Assembly: GCF_019703515.2 (NCBI RefSeq)
Contig: NC_059363.1
Location: forward strand, 2,643,817 to 2,707,816
Source: Myxocyprinus asiaticus
Lineage: Eukaryota; Chordata; Actinopteri; Cypriniformes; Catostomidae
DNA: 64,000 nucleotides
Direction: 5' to 3'
Positions within the stretch are counted from its first letter, which is position 1; every line of letters begins with the position of its first letter. The notes beneath the pieces are model-generated. The model saw nothing but the letters and a program-made list of their open reading frames with translations, searched no databases and was not told the origin of the DNA. Of this stretch, positions 22,301 to 31,144 are shown in pieces. Made by a program: the position numbers and the translations under genes.

Positions 22301-24803
22301 ATCAGTCAATTGCTGACCATTAAAATAAAGAATAAATAAAAATAAAATATATAGCTAAATAAACATCAGTATTGTATGTTTAGTATCAGTCAAATGCTGA
22401 CCATTAAAATAAAGGATAAATAAAAATAAAATAAATAGCTAAATAAACATCAGTACTGTTTAGTATCAGTCAAATGCTGACTATCTTAATACTGCCAGTC
22501 AGTTAGGGTCAGGTTGTAACACAAGAAACATTTACACCTGCCGAGTCAAGAGATAAACAGCGGCAGTGGTGTTTCACCGTATTCTGCTATACAAGTTCAG
22601 GGGAAACTTTCAACGGTGGAAAACCAGACTTTTAAATATTACATTTTGTAAATGCAATGACCGGAATTGTTCGGTTGAAGGGGTACCAAACTGTGAATCC
22701 TGAACAAAACTGTTTGGTGAATACATGTTTACATATTAGCTTCCACTCAGCTGACAAACAATGAAAGTAGCTACTTGGTTAGCTAGTTAGCTATAAGCTC
22801 ATTGTCATGATGAGTAAAAGATGGACCAGCATTGCGTCTCACCAACTAGGTAACAACGTAGTGTGAAATCAACACTCAACAGACACAATCCACCACCACA
22901 CCGTTGTCTGCTGAGCTGCAAAAAGTTGCTCTGATGTTTACCTTTCAATCTGCTACATTACTGACTGCACTGACAAACTATAGCTGGCTAACATAGAAAA
23001 CAGATGTGATAAACAGGAGTGACATGGTTGTCAGGGAAAGGGTTAATGTTATATTAGTTATATTGAAAAGGGAGTATGATGGGGTCATTGTTTATTAACT
23101 TTCCAGTATGTATTTCACAAACTAGTTAGCAAATTACCAAGAAGACACCGCTTAACTCTGCGTCGCTTAACTCCGCCCTGTCTGCAGAGCCACCGTCAGT
23201 TCAGAGTCAGCTCTGTAAACAATGGAGTCGGAGCGCACTCTGCTGGACAAACTATGTTCTAAAGCATTGTTTTCTACATAATATGTTCTGAAAATAGTTT
23301 TCATATCTGCGCATATCGGTACACATATACACAGATACCGATATATCGGTGAAAGGCTAATATCAGCCGATAATATCGGCCGACCAATATATCGGTCGTG
23401 CACTTATTTTCACTTACCCGTTTACTCTAAAAGCAAAAGACAAAGTCCACTTTTACATTTCCATGACTTTCCAGAAGAAGGAAAAAAAAAAAAAAAGAGT
23501 GGTGGATTACAACAGTCAGATGAGAGAAAATAAAAAAATTGCTGTCACTCTCTCAGCAGCTGCATTTGAAACCTCCTATGCAGCTGCGGTAATTTTTTTT
23601 TTTTTTTTTTTTTTCTAATTCCAGGGTAATACTATACAAAGCATAATGTTATAAACTTACTCTTAATATTTAAAAAATGTACAGTGCATCCGGAAAGTAT
23701 TCACAACGCTTCACTTTTTCCACATTTTGTTATGTTACAGCCTTATTCCAAAATGGATTAAATTCATTATTTTCCTCAAAATTCTACAAACAATACCCCA
23801 TAATGACAACGTGAAAGAAGTTTGTTTGAAATCTTTCGTTTTTTATTTTTAATAAATTTGCAAAGATTTCAAACAAACTTCTTTTTGAAGTTTGTTTGAA
23901 AAAGTGCCTAAAACTTTTGAGTAATACTTTTATTTTTGTATCATTATGTATGAAATGAGTAGTGTATGATGTTTTGTGTGTGTGTGTTTTACAGTGTTGA
24001 TCATGGTGGGGAGTTAAGGATTACAGCAGGACTACAGAAATGTAGGGACACACACACACATACATACACATACACCTTCTGTCAATGTTGTGCAATTGTG
24101 GTATGACGGTTCTCTCCTGTAATCTTTCTTCTTGTGTTCAGATGCCTGTGATATCACACTGGATCTAAACACAACACACACTCGTTACTCTCTGTCTGAT
24201 GACTACAAAGGGTTGACATATGAAGAGGAGATGTTATTCCCTGATCATCCAGAGAGATTTAATGGTGACTGTCTTCAGGTTTTGTGTAGAGAGACTCTGA
24301 CTGGACGCTGTTACTGGGAGGCTGAATGGAGAGGCGAGGCTGTTATATCAGTGTCGTATAAAGCAATCAGCAGGAGAGAATGGAGAGATGACTTTGCGTT
24401 TGGATTCAATGACAGGTCCTGGAGTCTGTGTTGTTTTAATAACACTTTCACTGCCAGGCACAGTGATGACAAAGTTGAAGTAACTATCCCTCCACCCATC
24501 TGTAACAGAGTAGCAGTGTATCTGGACTGGCCGGCCGGCACGCTGTCCTTCTTCAATGTCTCTGAAACACAAACCCTCATACACTTACACACTTTCTACT
24601 CCACATTTACTGAACCACTCTATGCTGGATTAGGAGTTTGTGTTGGCTCCTCAGTGTCTCTTTGTGGTATTAAAAAACCTCATGTGATGAATGACAGTCC
24701 CACACGCGATTATCAAAGTGTGTTTACTTTAGGGCCATCACGGCTGTTTTGGGATTATACTCTTGTCCAAGCATTACATGGAGCAGGTGGCTGGCATAGA
24801 TGA
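8925..24803 (+). CDS. Fish NLR gene: FISNA-NACHT-LRR-B30.2 (NLRC3-like family)
   Basis: Cytosolic innate immune receptor of the NLR family greatly expanded in teleosts. Proposed exons are leader 8925-9008, N-terminal 9779-9927, FISNA-NACHT 11647-13657, LRR 14182-14355, 16714-16884 and 18049-18222, linker 23995-24041, and B30.2 24142-24803. From the NACHT exon onward all splice phases agree, and the linker gives [29 protein letters not shown]. The NACHT has an intact Walker A (GIAGIGKT) and Walker B (FIFDGLDE). No pyrin or CARD domain was found. Unusual points are an Asp-rich insertion, one shortened LRR exon, and a stop codon provided by an inserted hAT. The phase between the N-terminal and NACHT exons is unresolved, so an exon may be missed. 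It is transcribed divergently from klhl10. Confidence 0.85.
9171..9201. repeat. (TAA)n microsatellite
   Basis: About ten TAA units in the first NLR intron. Confidence 0.9.
9412..9515. mobile_element. Partial second copy of the Tc1-type MITE
   Basis: GCTGTTTTAAAGGCAAAGGT and TTTATGTTTACTGGACTTTG match 5567-5640 of the element at 5202-5745. Only the right-hand interior is left, followed by a TA microsatellite. Both copies keep the same orientation. Confidence 0.8.
9779..9927 (+). CDS. NLR N-terminal exon
   Basis: ATG at 9779 opens [14 protein letters not shown] and continues through [12 protein letters not shown] to GAVTSNP before a GTGAGT donor at 9928. The SCVSMKS and DGAVTS phrases are typical of the low-complexity N-terminal exon of fish NLRs. 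An acceptor-like TAAAG lies at 9761-9765. The 149-base length leaves two bases over, whereas the next exon, if begun at 11647, needs one. An alternative donor after 9925 paired with an acceptor before 11655 would fit. Confidence 0.65.
10024..10459 (-). mobile_element. tRNA-derived SINE (family S1, copy 1)
   Basis: Reverse strand begins GGGGCCTGGGTAGCTCAGC (A-box region of a tRNA-like head) and has the B-box-like GAGTTCGAATCC, then a long body ending in the CCAAATTGGGGAGAAAAGG tail. Length is about 435 bases. Three further copies lie at 57132-57515, 62588-63018 and 63225-63650. Confidence 0.85.
10886..11483. mobile_element. hAT-type non-autonomous element, 8-base TSD
   Basis: Terminal repeats TAGAGGTCTGCACA and TGTAGACCTCTA are flanked by a perfect 8-base duplication GAGTGAAA (10878-10885 and 11484-11491). 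Length is 598 bases with no transposase. It lies in the NLR intron just upstream of the NACHT exon. Part of its interior resembles 44190-44300. Confidence 0.9.
11647..13657 (+). CDS. NLR FISNA-NACHT-winged helix exon with Asp-rich insert
   Basis: The exon follows TGTGCAG and ends AGCTCT before the donor GTAAGT; the apparent TAA at 13659 is intronic. Numbering from the Met codon at 11754: FISNA about 1-75, Walker A GIAGIGKT 93-100, Walker [11 protein letters not shown] 164-173, sensor ITSRPAA 215-221, winged-helix [14 protein letters not shown] 400-413. In-frame sequence before that Met ([12 protein letters not shown]) is family-typical, so the true start is upstream. Residues about 514-546 are an acidic tract almost entirely Asp, encoded by GAT repeats, in the segment linking NACHT/WHD to the LRRs. 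Otherwise uninterrupted. Confidence 0.92.
13293..13391 (+). repeat. Coding (GAT)n microsatellite
   Basis: Two GAT-rich blocks, 13312-13344 and 13360-13388, separated by a short spacer coding FVISSDDV, all in frame. The repeat expands Asp codons only in the frame used. Confidence 0.95.
13658..14181 (+). other. NLR intron before first LRR exon
   Basis: GTAAGT donor to CTGTTGTAG acceptor. No insertion or repeat was recognised. Confidence 0.7.
14182..14355 (+). CDS. NLR LRR exon 1
   Basis: 174 bases, the standard NLR LRR exon size. Encodes [20 protein letters not shown] to PNCQLKILR with two ribonuclease-inhibitor-type leucine-rich repeats ([20 protein letters not shown]). Flanked by TAG acceptor and GTCAGT donor. 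Confidence 0.93.
14745..15504. mobile_element. Non-autonomous TIR element in NLR intron
   Basis: AGGGGTGCTTCTCATTTCTC near 14745 is mirrored by ATTTGAGAAGCACCCT at 15488-15503. The interior includes a poly-A run at 15134-15155. Target duplication not resolved. No transposase frame. Confidence 0.5.
15505..16090. other. NLR intron, pyrimidine-rich and unassigned sequence
   Basis: Contains a CTTTCCTTACTTCC-rich tract at 15510-15600, partly self-complementary with the following GGAAAGGA tract. No exon or firm repeat family was identified. Confidence 0.4.
16100..16385 (-). mobile_element. tRNA-derived SINE, DANA/mermaid-like
   Basis: Reverse strand carries CTCACAGCAAGAAGGTCCTG, a B-box-like GGGTTTGAGTCC, GTGTGGAGTTTGCATGTTCT and CCTGTGTTTGTGTGGGTTTC, the classic blocks of this fish SINE. 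The 5' tRNA head is degraded. Confidence 0.75.
16714..16884 (+). CDS. NLR LRR exon 2 (one codon short)
   Basis: 171 bases after TTTAG and before GTCAGA. Encodes [20 protein letters not shown] to NCQLEILR, nearly identical to LRR exon 1 but lacking the Pro codon of NSPLREL (here NSLREL), a clean 3-base deletion that keeps phase. Confidence 0.93.
16885..18048 (+). other. NLR intron between LRR exons 2 and 3
   Basis: A/T-rich intron with no insertion whose ends could be defined. Acceptor is TTTATAG at 18042-18048. Confidence 0.6.
18049..18222 (+). CDS. NLR LRR exon 3 (terminal LRR)
   Basis: 174 bases, [18 protein letters not shown] to LDKLK, followed by GTATGT. The divergent CMVTKEGC form is the usual last LRR exon before the linker and B30.2 exons in fish NLRs. 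Confidence 0.93.
18291..18711. mobile_element. TTAA-flanked non-autonomous element (piggyBac-like target)
   Basis: Ends GGGGCGACCGCCCTAC and GTGCGACCACCCTT form imperfect inverted repeats, with TTAA on both sides (18287-18290 and 18712-18715). 421 bases, no coding frame. The superfamily call is inferred only from the TTAA. Confidence 0.6.
18826..19384 (+). mobile_element. AGGGATAGTTCACC-type element fragments
   Basis: TTAAAGGAGTAGTTCACCCA at 18822 starts a copy of the family seen complete at 39092-39788. A second similar start, AAAGGGTTAATTACCCC, is at 19353 and is cut off by the hAT beginning at 19385. Confidence 0.55.
19385..21527. mobile_element. hAT-like element with nested SINE
   Basis: Begins CAGAGGTGGGAACAAATCAC and ends GAATTGGGAATT-complementary CCCACATCTG near 21525. 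Both subterminal regions are rich in CAAGTCTCAAGTC-like blocks. Possible target duplication is CATCCTAT (19377-19384) versus CATCCTCT (21528-21535), with one mismatch. The interior has no transposase and hosts the SINE at 20977-21290. It lies in the NLR intron before the B30.2 exons. Confidence 0.55.
20977..21290 (-). mobile_element. Truncated 5S-derived SINE (SINE3-like), 3' part
   Basis: The reverse strand shares CCTTATCAATCATGGCCTCC, CTAATAATCCCCAT, CAGTAGCTGGTGT and GTTGAGGAGAGTCCC blocks with the full element at 34400-34965, and ends in an (ATTC)n tail. The 5S-like head is missing. Confidence 0.75.
21805..23405. mobile_element. hAT non-autonomous element with internal 84-base minisatellite
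   Basis: Begins TAGAGCCCGACCGATATG and ends CGGTCGTGCACTT, flanked by perfect 8-base duplications ATTTTCAC (21797-21804 and 23406-23413). 1601 bases. Both ends are rich in CCGATAT/ATATCGG motifs. A diverged relative is at 42902-44185. Confidence 0.85.
22074..22486. repeat. Minisatellite, about 84-base period, five copies
   Basis: Unit begins AAGAATAAATAAAAATAAAA and includes CAGTACTG and GTATCAGTCAATTGCTGACC. Copies differ by few substitutions. The last is shortened. It lies entirely inside the hAT element. Confidence 0.9.
23681..23920. mobile_element. Tc1/mariner terminal fragment with fold-back
   Basis: ACAGTGCATCCGGAAAGTAT and CCACATTTTGTTATGTTACA are typical Tc1-type terminal sequence. 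It then runs into a hairpin GAAGTTTGTTTGAAATCTTT / AAAGATTTCAAACAAACTTC around 23817-23883. Transposase is absent. Confidence 0.7.
23995..24041 (+). CDS. NLR linker exon
   Basis: 47 bases between TTTTACAG and GTAGGG. Completes LDKLN and encodes [15 protein letters not shown], the short connector found between LRR and B30.2 exons in this family. Phases match both neighbours. Confidence 0.88.
24142..24803 (+). CDS. NLR B30.2 (PRY-SPRY) exon ending inside a hAT insertion
   Basis: Starts after TGTTCAG; the frame from the linker gives [27 protein letters not shown] marks are [44 protein letters not shown] and PLYAGLGV...SVSLC. After SVSLC, where the domain normally stops, the frame continues about 45 residues ([10 protein letters not shown] to GAGGW) and then HR-stop, with HR and TGA lying inside the end of a hAT element. 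Without the insertion the frame would run about seven further residues into a TAA at about 26275. Ligand-binding role is inferred from the family. Confidence 0.88.
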
Positions 24804-26249
24804 ATTACGGACCGGACCAGTGGGGCCAGTGCCCAGGGGCCCTTGACTTACAGGAGCCCGGGGGGTCTCTGGGCTGCAAGGTCTTGCGACCCATCAACTT
24901 TGAAAACAAATGTTTATATATGCTTAAATATGTGGGCCCCAGAGCTTACAAGCCCCCCTCAACAGGTCCCTGTGACTAAGAGGGCCCCCAGCCCTCTTAT
25001 AAGACCCTTTTGCCTTCCTGTTTCTAATTAAATTTTTTGAGCAACTCTTTAATCTTATAACGCCGCAAGTATCATATTTGATACATGACTATCTAAAGCC
25101 TCTACATCATCACGATGTGTATGAGATGTCTACTGTCTTCTGGTGAACATTTTCATGCTCTTCTGGAAGTAGAAGATCTTGATATATAATTTCCAAAATA
25201 GATACCTTTATGTTTTGATGCACCCATATTTTTTATGTGAAATCTTTGCTGATTTTGATATAGTAAAATGAACAATAATGTTTATATTGTTACTGATATT
25301 TCAAAATTAGTATTTATTGAATTCAAGCAACATGTGCTTAAAATTTCATTATTTATAGAAAAATAGGGTTAAACCGGTTTAAAAAATATAATTTTCTGAC
25401 TGTTATGTCATATGGAAGGCTTTATGGCAATGACACTCATTGGTTAAGCTTTATCTTTTTATAAAAGGGCTGTCAAACAAAAACGTTTATTATACTATAA
25501 CTGCATGTTTGCCCTACATTACCGATAAAAAAAAAAAAAAAACCTTGCCTTAGGTGGTTGGGAAAAAGACAATATTGATATTTTACTTTGTGTGGTTCAA
25601 AAGTACTGACTAAACTAGATACGTAAAGTTTGTCGAGACAAACTTGTCTGATAGTTTAAATAGTTTTAAAAGTTAGAATTTTTAACAGGTTTTACGGTAA
25701 GAAAGAAAGAAAGCAGATTAAAGGGCTTGTGTGTAGGTTTTGACAGCTGAAGTTTGAAATCACAAACGTTCCAAAGCAGACTCAGATTTTTGGACACTTT
25801 GAAAATGCTTAAATGATGCCTTCGCAGGGCTTTTAGATGGAAGAATAATAATAATGGTAGGCAAGCTGTAGGGTCATTTCAAACAGAATTTCCCCTTCGA
25901 AGCTCTCACACTGTCTTTGAAGGATATAGGGATGATCACTTCTGAATGGAACGCACCCCATCATTCAGATGAGTTAAAAAACGAGCCAGAACTGCCTGAA
26001 CTCTTTGCTGAATTTCACAGTTTAAATATACAGTAGCTGTTCAGCGAACGATTTCGGTTGAGCGGTTTCTGTACCACATCCGTGCTGTGTGTTTGAATTA
26101 ATCTGACTTTAAATAATAGTACAGGTATTAAAAGAGACTGAAATCAATGAAAATAGATTGCGTAGATCTCAGCTTTAAAAGATAATTGGACCGGGGGGCC
26201 CTAAAAGATAATTGGCCCCGGGGCCCTTGCTAGTCATAATCCACCTCTG
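24795..26249. mobile_element. hAT element inserted in the NLR last exon
   Basis: Perfect 8-base duplication GTGGCTGG at 24787-24794 and 26250-26257. The left end CATAGATGAATTACGG pairs with the right end, whose reverse complement is CAGAGGTGGATTATGA. 1455 bases, rich in GGGGCCC near both ends, without a transposase frame. The left TIR supplies the in-frame TGA of the NLR gene. Confidence 0.85.
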
Positions 26250-26257
26250 GTGGCTGG

Positions 26258-27459
26258 GCATGTGCGGCTGCTAATTCATAATAGTGGATGACTAGTTGCC
26301 CAGAAAATTAGCCGTCTGGTCTCCTTTTTCACTAACACACAGGATGCAGTTTGTGGACTGAAGAATTTTCCTCCTGTTTTCATCATATTTAACAAGCACA
26401 CTGGAATCCTGTAATCCACGAATCCTGAACTAAACGTGTCGACCAGTGGCAGAACTGACTAGTTGGTGCAAATGTTATTAGGTGAATGAAATAAAATAGG
26501 TTACAGTTCAATAAATTGAGTAAAATTGTTCTAAAAACTAGATATAGTACACATGTACACATATACATGTCAGAGTTGGAGTCTTTTGGTCTTGGTCTTC
26601 TGACTTCTCGAGTCCATATACAGTAAATGGGGTTTGGGTTTTAGTATCTAGTCTTATTTCCAGTGTACTAAAGGTGGTATTTAACCACTAACACTCTAGT
26701 CTGCATATTATATTCACCATAAGTAGTGAAGATACTTCTAGAAGTAACTGAACATGTCTGCCATGGGGGTCAAACTCTATATATCAAACTCTAGTCTCTC
26801 TGGAATCTCATTGACCACACTAACTTGTAGCAGTTCAGTCTGGCAGCAAGATAAATATTGTAATATTGGACTGATAAACTTCTATACTGCACTGATTTCA
26901 ATATACTCTTTGCTATAGGTCTTTTGACTCTTTAGTAAAGTTGCACCTTGTTCATTTCACATTATTTCCTCTAATCAAGTGTCAGTGTATTGTGAGTACA
27001 GTTCTCATAAAAGTTGTCTGACTGTGGTGGCGTATTTGCACAATATCATGTGGTTCCTTACATGTATCATGGCAGTTGTGAGGTGCAATGCCACTGAGTG
27101 TCACTAAAAGTGGATTATATGTTCTCCCAAACAGATGAGATTTTTAAAGTTAATGCTCTATCGAGTTTTAAATCAACAAAACTGACCTCCCTACCCCACA
27201 AGTGTACTCTAAAGTTTGGAGGATTATTATTATTATTATTATTTTATTTTTTTGTAATACAGACCCTGTTGTTTAATTTACTTTTGTTTGTTGCATTATT
27301 TAAACTCATTTATTTTCTAAATAGCAAACATGCTTTTATGCTCCTCTTTATCTGATGTTAAATCTTAATTGTGATGCTTTTAAATTTCCACTCCAAAGTC
27401 GATTTTGTGAAATAAATTGCAGGAGATAAAATCTCCTGTGAATAATATGAATCAGCTTT
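26258..27459. other. Unique sequence downstream of the NLR
   Basis: No exon recognised. It includes the former 3' flank of the NLR gene immediately right of the hAT, and a short (ATT)n at 27223-27245. AATAAA-type signals occur, but none could be tied to the gene. Confidence 0.4.
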
Positions 27460-27640
27460 AGAATAGAATAATTTAAATGCTGCAATCTAGAGACTGACAT
27501 ACATTTATTAACTGAATAAAGTTTGTTTTTAATGTTCAATTCATTGCTTTTGTAGGTTTAAACAAACACATTTCTGGATTCATTATCATGCAATGTTTAA
27601 TATGAATCTGCACATGGAAATATTTATTTTTTAACCTACT
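27460..27640 (+). pseudogene. Orphan NLR-type leader exon copy
   Basis: GCAATCTAGAGAC, AGTTTGTTTTTAATGTTCAA, TTCATTGCT, TAGGTTT and GATTCATTATCATG follow in the same order as at 8930-9060, the leader exon and donor of the NLR gene. The donor is partly degraded by a small deletion. No NACHT, LRR or B30.2 exon follows on this strand within the window. Confidence 0.5.
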
Positions 27641-28302
27641 GAATGTTGGTATATTGTCAGGTGCTCAGTATATGTGTGTGTGTATGTATGTATATATATA
27701 TATATATATACTGTCAGGGTTGGGAGGGTTACTTTTAAAATGTAATCCGTTACAAATACAGATTACTTAGTAAAAATGTATTCAGTAACTTAATCCAGTT
27801 ACCTCAATAAGAAAGTAATGTAATCAGATTCCTTTGTTACTTTTTGATTACCTCAAGATTGCATATGTGAATAAAGTCAAGAGAAAAGCAATATGTTCTC
27901 AAAGACTTTTAATCATGCCTTCTGAATGCAAACAAACCATATTTGAATAATGTTATGAGTGATGTAGCTATTATTATATACAGTATAAGAAAAAAAAAAC
28001 ATGAAACATGAAACACAGGGACACTGCCTTCTTAATAGGAAAACAGAAAATGTTCAAATGTATAGAACAACGCAGCATTTTTAACCAAATCAGGTGAGTC
28101 CTTTATCTGTTACAGAACATTTTTATTTTCTCATCAAGCAAATACAGTTAGAACAGATGCACTGAATTATGTCTTGGTTAACATTAAAATATCTGACAGG
28201 ATATACCTCAGATTCAAAAATACTACCAAGTTGAATTCTGCCATGTATTGCAGTTAGCATGTAGACTCATTGGCACTGACCATTCATTAACTTCTGACTC
28301 AG

Positions 28303-28303
28303 A

Positions 28304-28341
<38 letters not shown>
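28303..28341. repeat. (TTA)n microsatellite
   Basis: About 12 TTA units. Confidence 0.9.
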
Positions 28342-28345
<4 letters not shown>

Positions 28346-28824
28346 CCCTCCAGTGTCTGTCCTCTGCTTGCTCATGATCAACAGTCAAACATCACCAGCT
28401 AACATTTATAGGTGATGCTATGTTTATGTTTATGTTTAAGGATGAATTTAATGACAAAAATAAATAAAATAAAAATAAAATATTTAAAATCTTGTTTTAA
28501 AGAATAGATAAAAATAGAGTTAAACCTTTTTAGTGTGTCTTGATTTACTTAATCCTACTTTCTCTGAGTTTTAAAATGTTACATTTGCCAGCATTACTCC
28601 CATAAGTGAAGGTAAGATGGAAATGAGAAGTCACATTTAAGTTTTGACAGTAGGTGTCCAGTGTACCGGAATACGGGCCATTCGCTGGGGGGATCGAGTT
28701 TCTCCGCTTCTATTCCTGCTCCTGTGAAAACGATCAAAAGACGGTCGGACGGCGAAATTAGGGAACACTTATGACTAATTTTAGCTATCCTGGCTAACGT
28801 GATTTTCGTGTGGGTCTTCCCTTT

Positions 28825-30935
28825 GTTGATGTGAGACAGGTGTTATTTACACATCGATAGATCACAACATTCTCTTGAATAGGCTGGAGAATTATGTTGG
28901 CATTTGTGGAGTTGCATTAGCATGGTTAAGGTCCTATTTAGCAGACCGCTACCACATTGTCTGTGTAAATGAGGAATTGTCAAACCAAACAAAAGTTAAG
29001 TATGGAGTGCCACAGGGATCAGTTTTAGGGCCTCTGCTTTTTTCTCCTTATATATGCTTCCCCTGGGAGATATTATCAGGAATCGTGGATGCTGATGATA
29101 CCCAACTTTATATTTCTTCAAAACCCAATGAAAATTCACAATTCTCCAAATTAGCAGAGTGCATCAATGAATTCAAAGATTGGATGGCCAGAAATCTCCT
29201 TCTACTCAGTTCCGACAAAACAGAGGTACTAATTATTGGACCAAAACCTCTAAAAATAAGCCCTAAAATATAATTTGACTCTCGATGGATGTACTGTTAC
29301 ATCGTCTACAACAGTGAAGAAATTAGGTGTTATATTTGATACCAATCTGTCCTTTGAAAATTCAGATTTCCAATGTTTGTAGAACAACATTCTTCCACCT
29401 CAGAAATATTGCTAAATTATGACACATGATCTCTGATGCCGAAAATACGAATTAATGCGTTCATGACCTCAAGACTAGATTATTGTAATGCATTACTGGG
29501 AGGATGTCCAGCAAGCTCAATAAATAAACTTCAATTGGTTCAAAAAAAGAGTGCTGACAAGAACCAAGAAATATGATCATATTAGCCCCATTTTATCGTT
29601 GTTACATTGGCTACTAATGTTAAAATTCTGTACAAAGCTTTGAATGGTCTAGCTCCACACTACTTAAGTGACCTTCTGACATGCCATATTCCATCATGTT
29701 CATTATGATCACAAAATTCTGGCTTGTTAATAATTCCAAGAATATCAAAATCCACAAAAGGAGGTAGATCCTTTTCATATTTGGCTCCTAAACTATGGAA
29801 TAGTCTCCCTAACACTGTTCGAGATGCAAACACACTCACTCAGTTTAAGTCTAGACTAAAGACTCATCTATTTAGCCAGGCATACACCTAATTTATCCAT
29901 CAACTCACAATTAGGCTGCTTTTAGGTCTGCCGGAACCAGAAAACAGAAACATTGATCATGATCTATAACTCTGCAATAAATTTAATGGCATCTAAGCTA
30001 ATATTATTCTATTTGTATCCCTGTCTCAACCTCGGGACTCCTATCCTGAGGTCACCAGAACCGGCTGGATCCGGCTCCATTCCTGCTTCTGTCGGACTCC
30101 ACTGCTACGTGTCACTGTGTGATGATGACTAATAGCAGCCGGTGCCAGCCAAACATCACTTCAGTCTATTACGATGGACTTCAGGGGATGAACTGATGCC
30201 AGCTCCAACCATAAGACATGGGATACTTCATATGCCATTGCCTGAACCTTAGATTTAGGATAGACCTCACTAAAAATTACCGGCAAGGTTGAACTGCGAT
30301 TTAACTCACTGATCTCTGCCTGCATCACCTTGGTCTAATGATGGACTACACTCTTGAAATGGAATACATAGACTATCAATTAATTGCCAACAAAACCCTT
30401 CATCAGTCAAATAACAAGGACAATTGCATCTACTGTATATGAACTACTGCAGATAATCCAGGATGGACTTCAAAGACATTAGTCATTAATCTTACAGTTC
30501 ATACAAAATCTTTGTTTACACACTGACCCTTAACACTTACTCAGTTTAATAATTTTAAACCATGGCTTGCACTATACATAAGTAATATTGGCATTATATT
30601 CATGTTGTTTAGGGGAACTGGCCCCCACAGTGAGTCTGGTTTCTCCCAAGGTTATTTTTCTCCATTAATCAACATCTTATGGAGTTTTGTGTTCTTTGCC
30701 ACAGTCGCCTTCAGCTTGCTCACAAGGGTTATAAATACAATTATTATTTAATTACTTATTTTTAAGCACAATTCACAATCGTATTTGATCAAACTACACA
30801 ATGATGACTCTAAGACATTATAGATATTACAGTTTCATTTTCTGTTAATGCATGATTTTCTGTAAAACTGCTTTGAAACAATGTGTGCTGTGAAAGGCGC
30901 TGTACAAGTAAAAATGACTTGACTTGAATAGACAT
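28825..30935 (+). mobile_element. 5'-truncated LINE, CR1/L2/Rex1 group
   Basis: Plus-strand frame 28875-29272 encodes a reverse transcriptase segment: LRSYLADRYHIVCVN, YGVPQGSVLGPLLF, DADDTQLYI in place of YADDTQLYI (the first catalytic-box Tyr is changed), and ARNLLLLSSDKTEVLIIGPK. Frameshifts follow, then degraded C-terminal sequence and an untranslated 3' region with GCCACAGTCGCCTTCAGCTT, ending in the short tail TGACTTGACTTGA. Inactive. Upstream domains are absent, as usual for incomplete target-primed insertion. Confidence 0.75.
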
Positions 30936-31144
30936 GTGACAGTAAGTGGCACCAGATTCATGTGAGTCACGAGAGAGAACCAGAAGAGATCTTCAGCGCG
31001 CATCTGATCATATCTGTATTCTGTCTTTATCATTTTATTTTTTTATATATTGAAAAGTGTAATCCTGCTATTAATCCCAATTTTTACCAAATGTAACTGT
31101 AATCTGAATATGTTGAGTTTTTATGTAACTGTAACAGATTACAG

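Larger units (their letters stand above)
27715..31144. mobile_element. hAT-like element (GTAATCCGTTAC type) hosting a LINE
   Basis: Left end CAGGGTTGGGAGGGTTACTT with AATGTAATCCGTTACAAAT, and right side GTAACTGTAACAGATTACAG at 31125-31144 in opposite orientation. The right terminus is lost where the Tc1 copy begins. No transposase frame. Confidence 0.5.

Noticed and set aside
22074..22486. CRISPR-like array
   Set aside because: The units are head-to-tail with no unique spacers, in a vertebrate genome and inside a transposon. It is a minisatellite.
28875..29272. Functional reverse transcriptase gene
   Set aside because: Truncated at the 5' side, catalytic box altered to DADD, and frameshifted after 29272.
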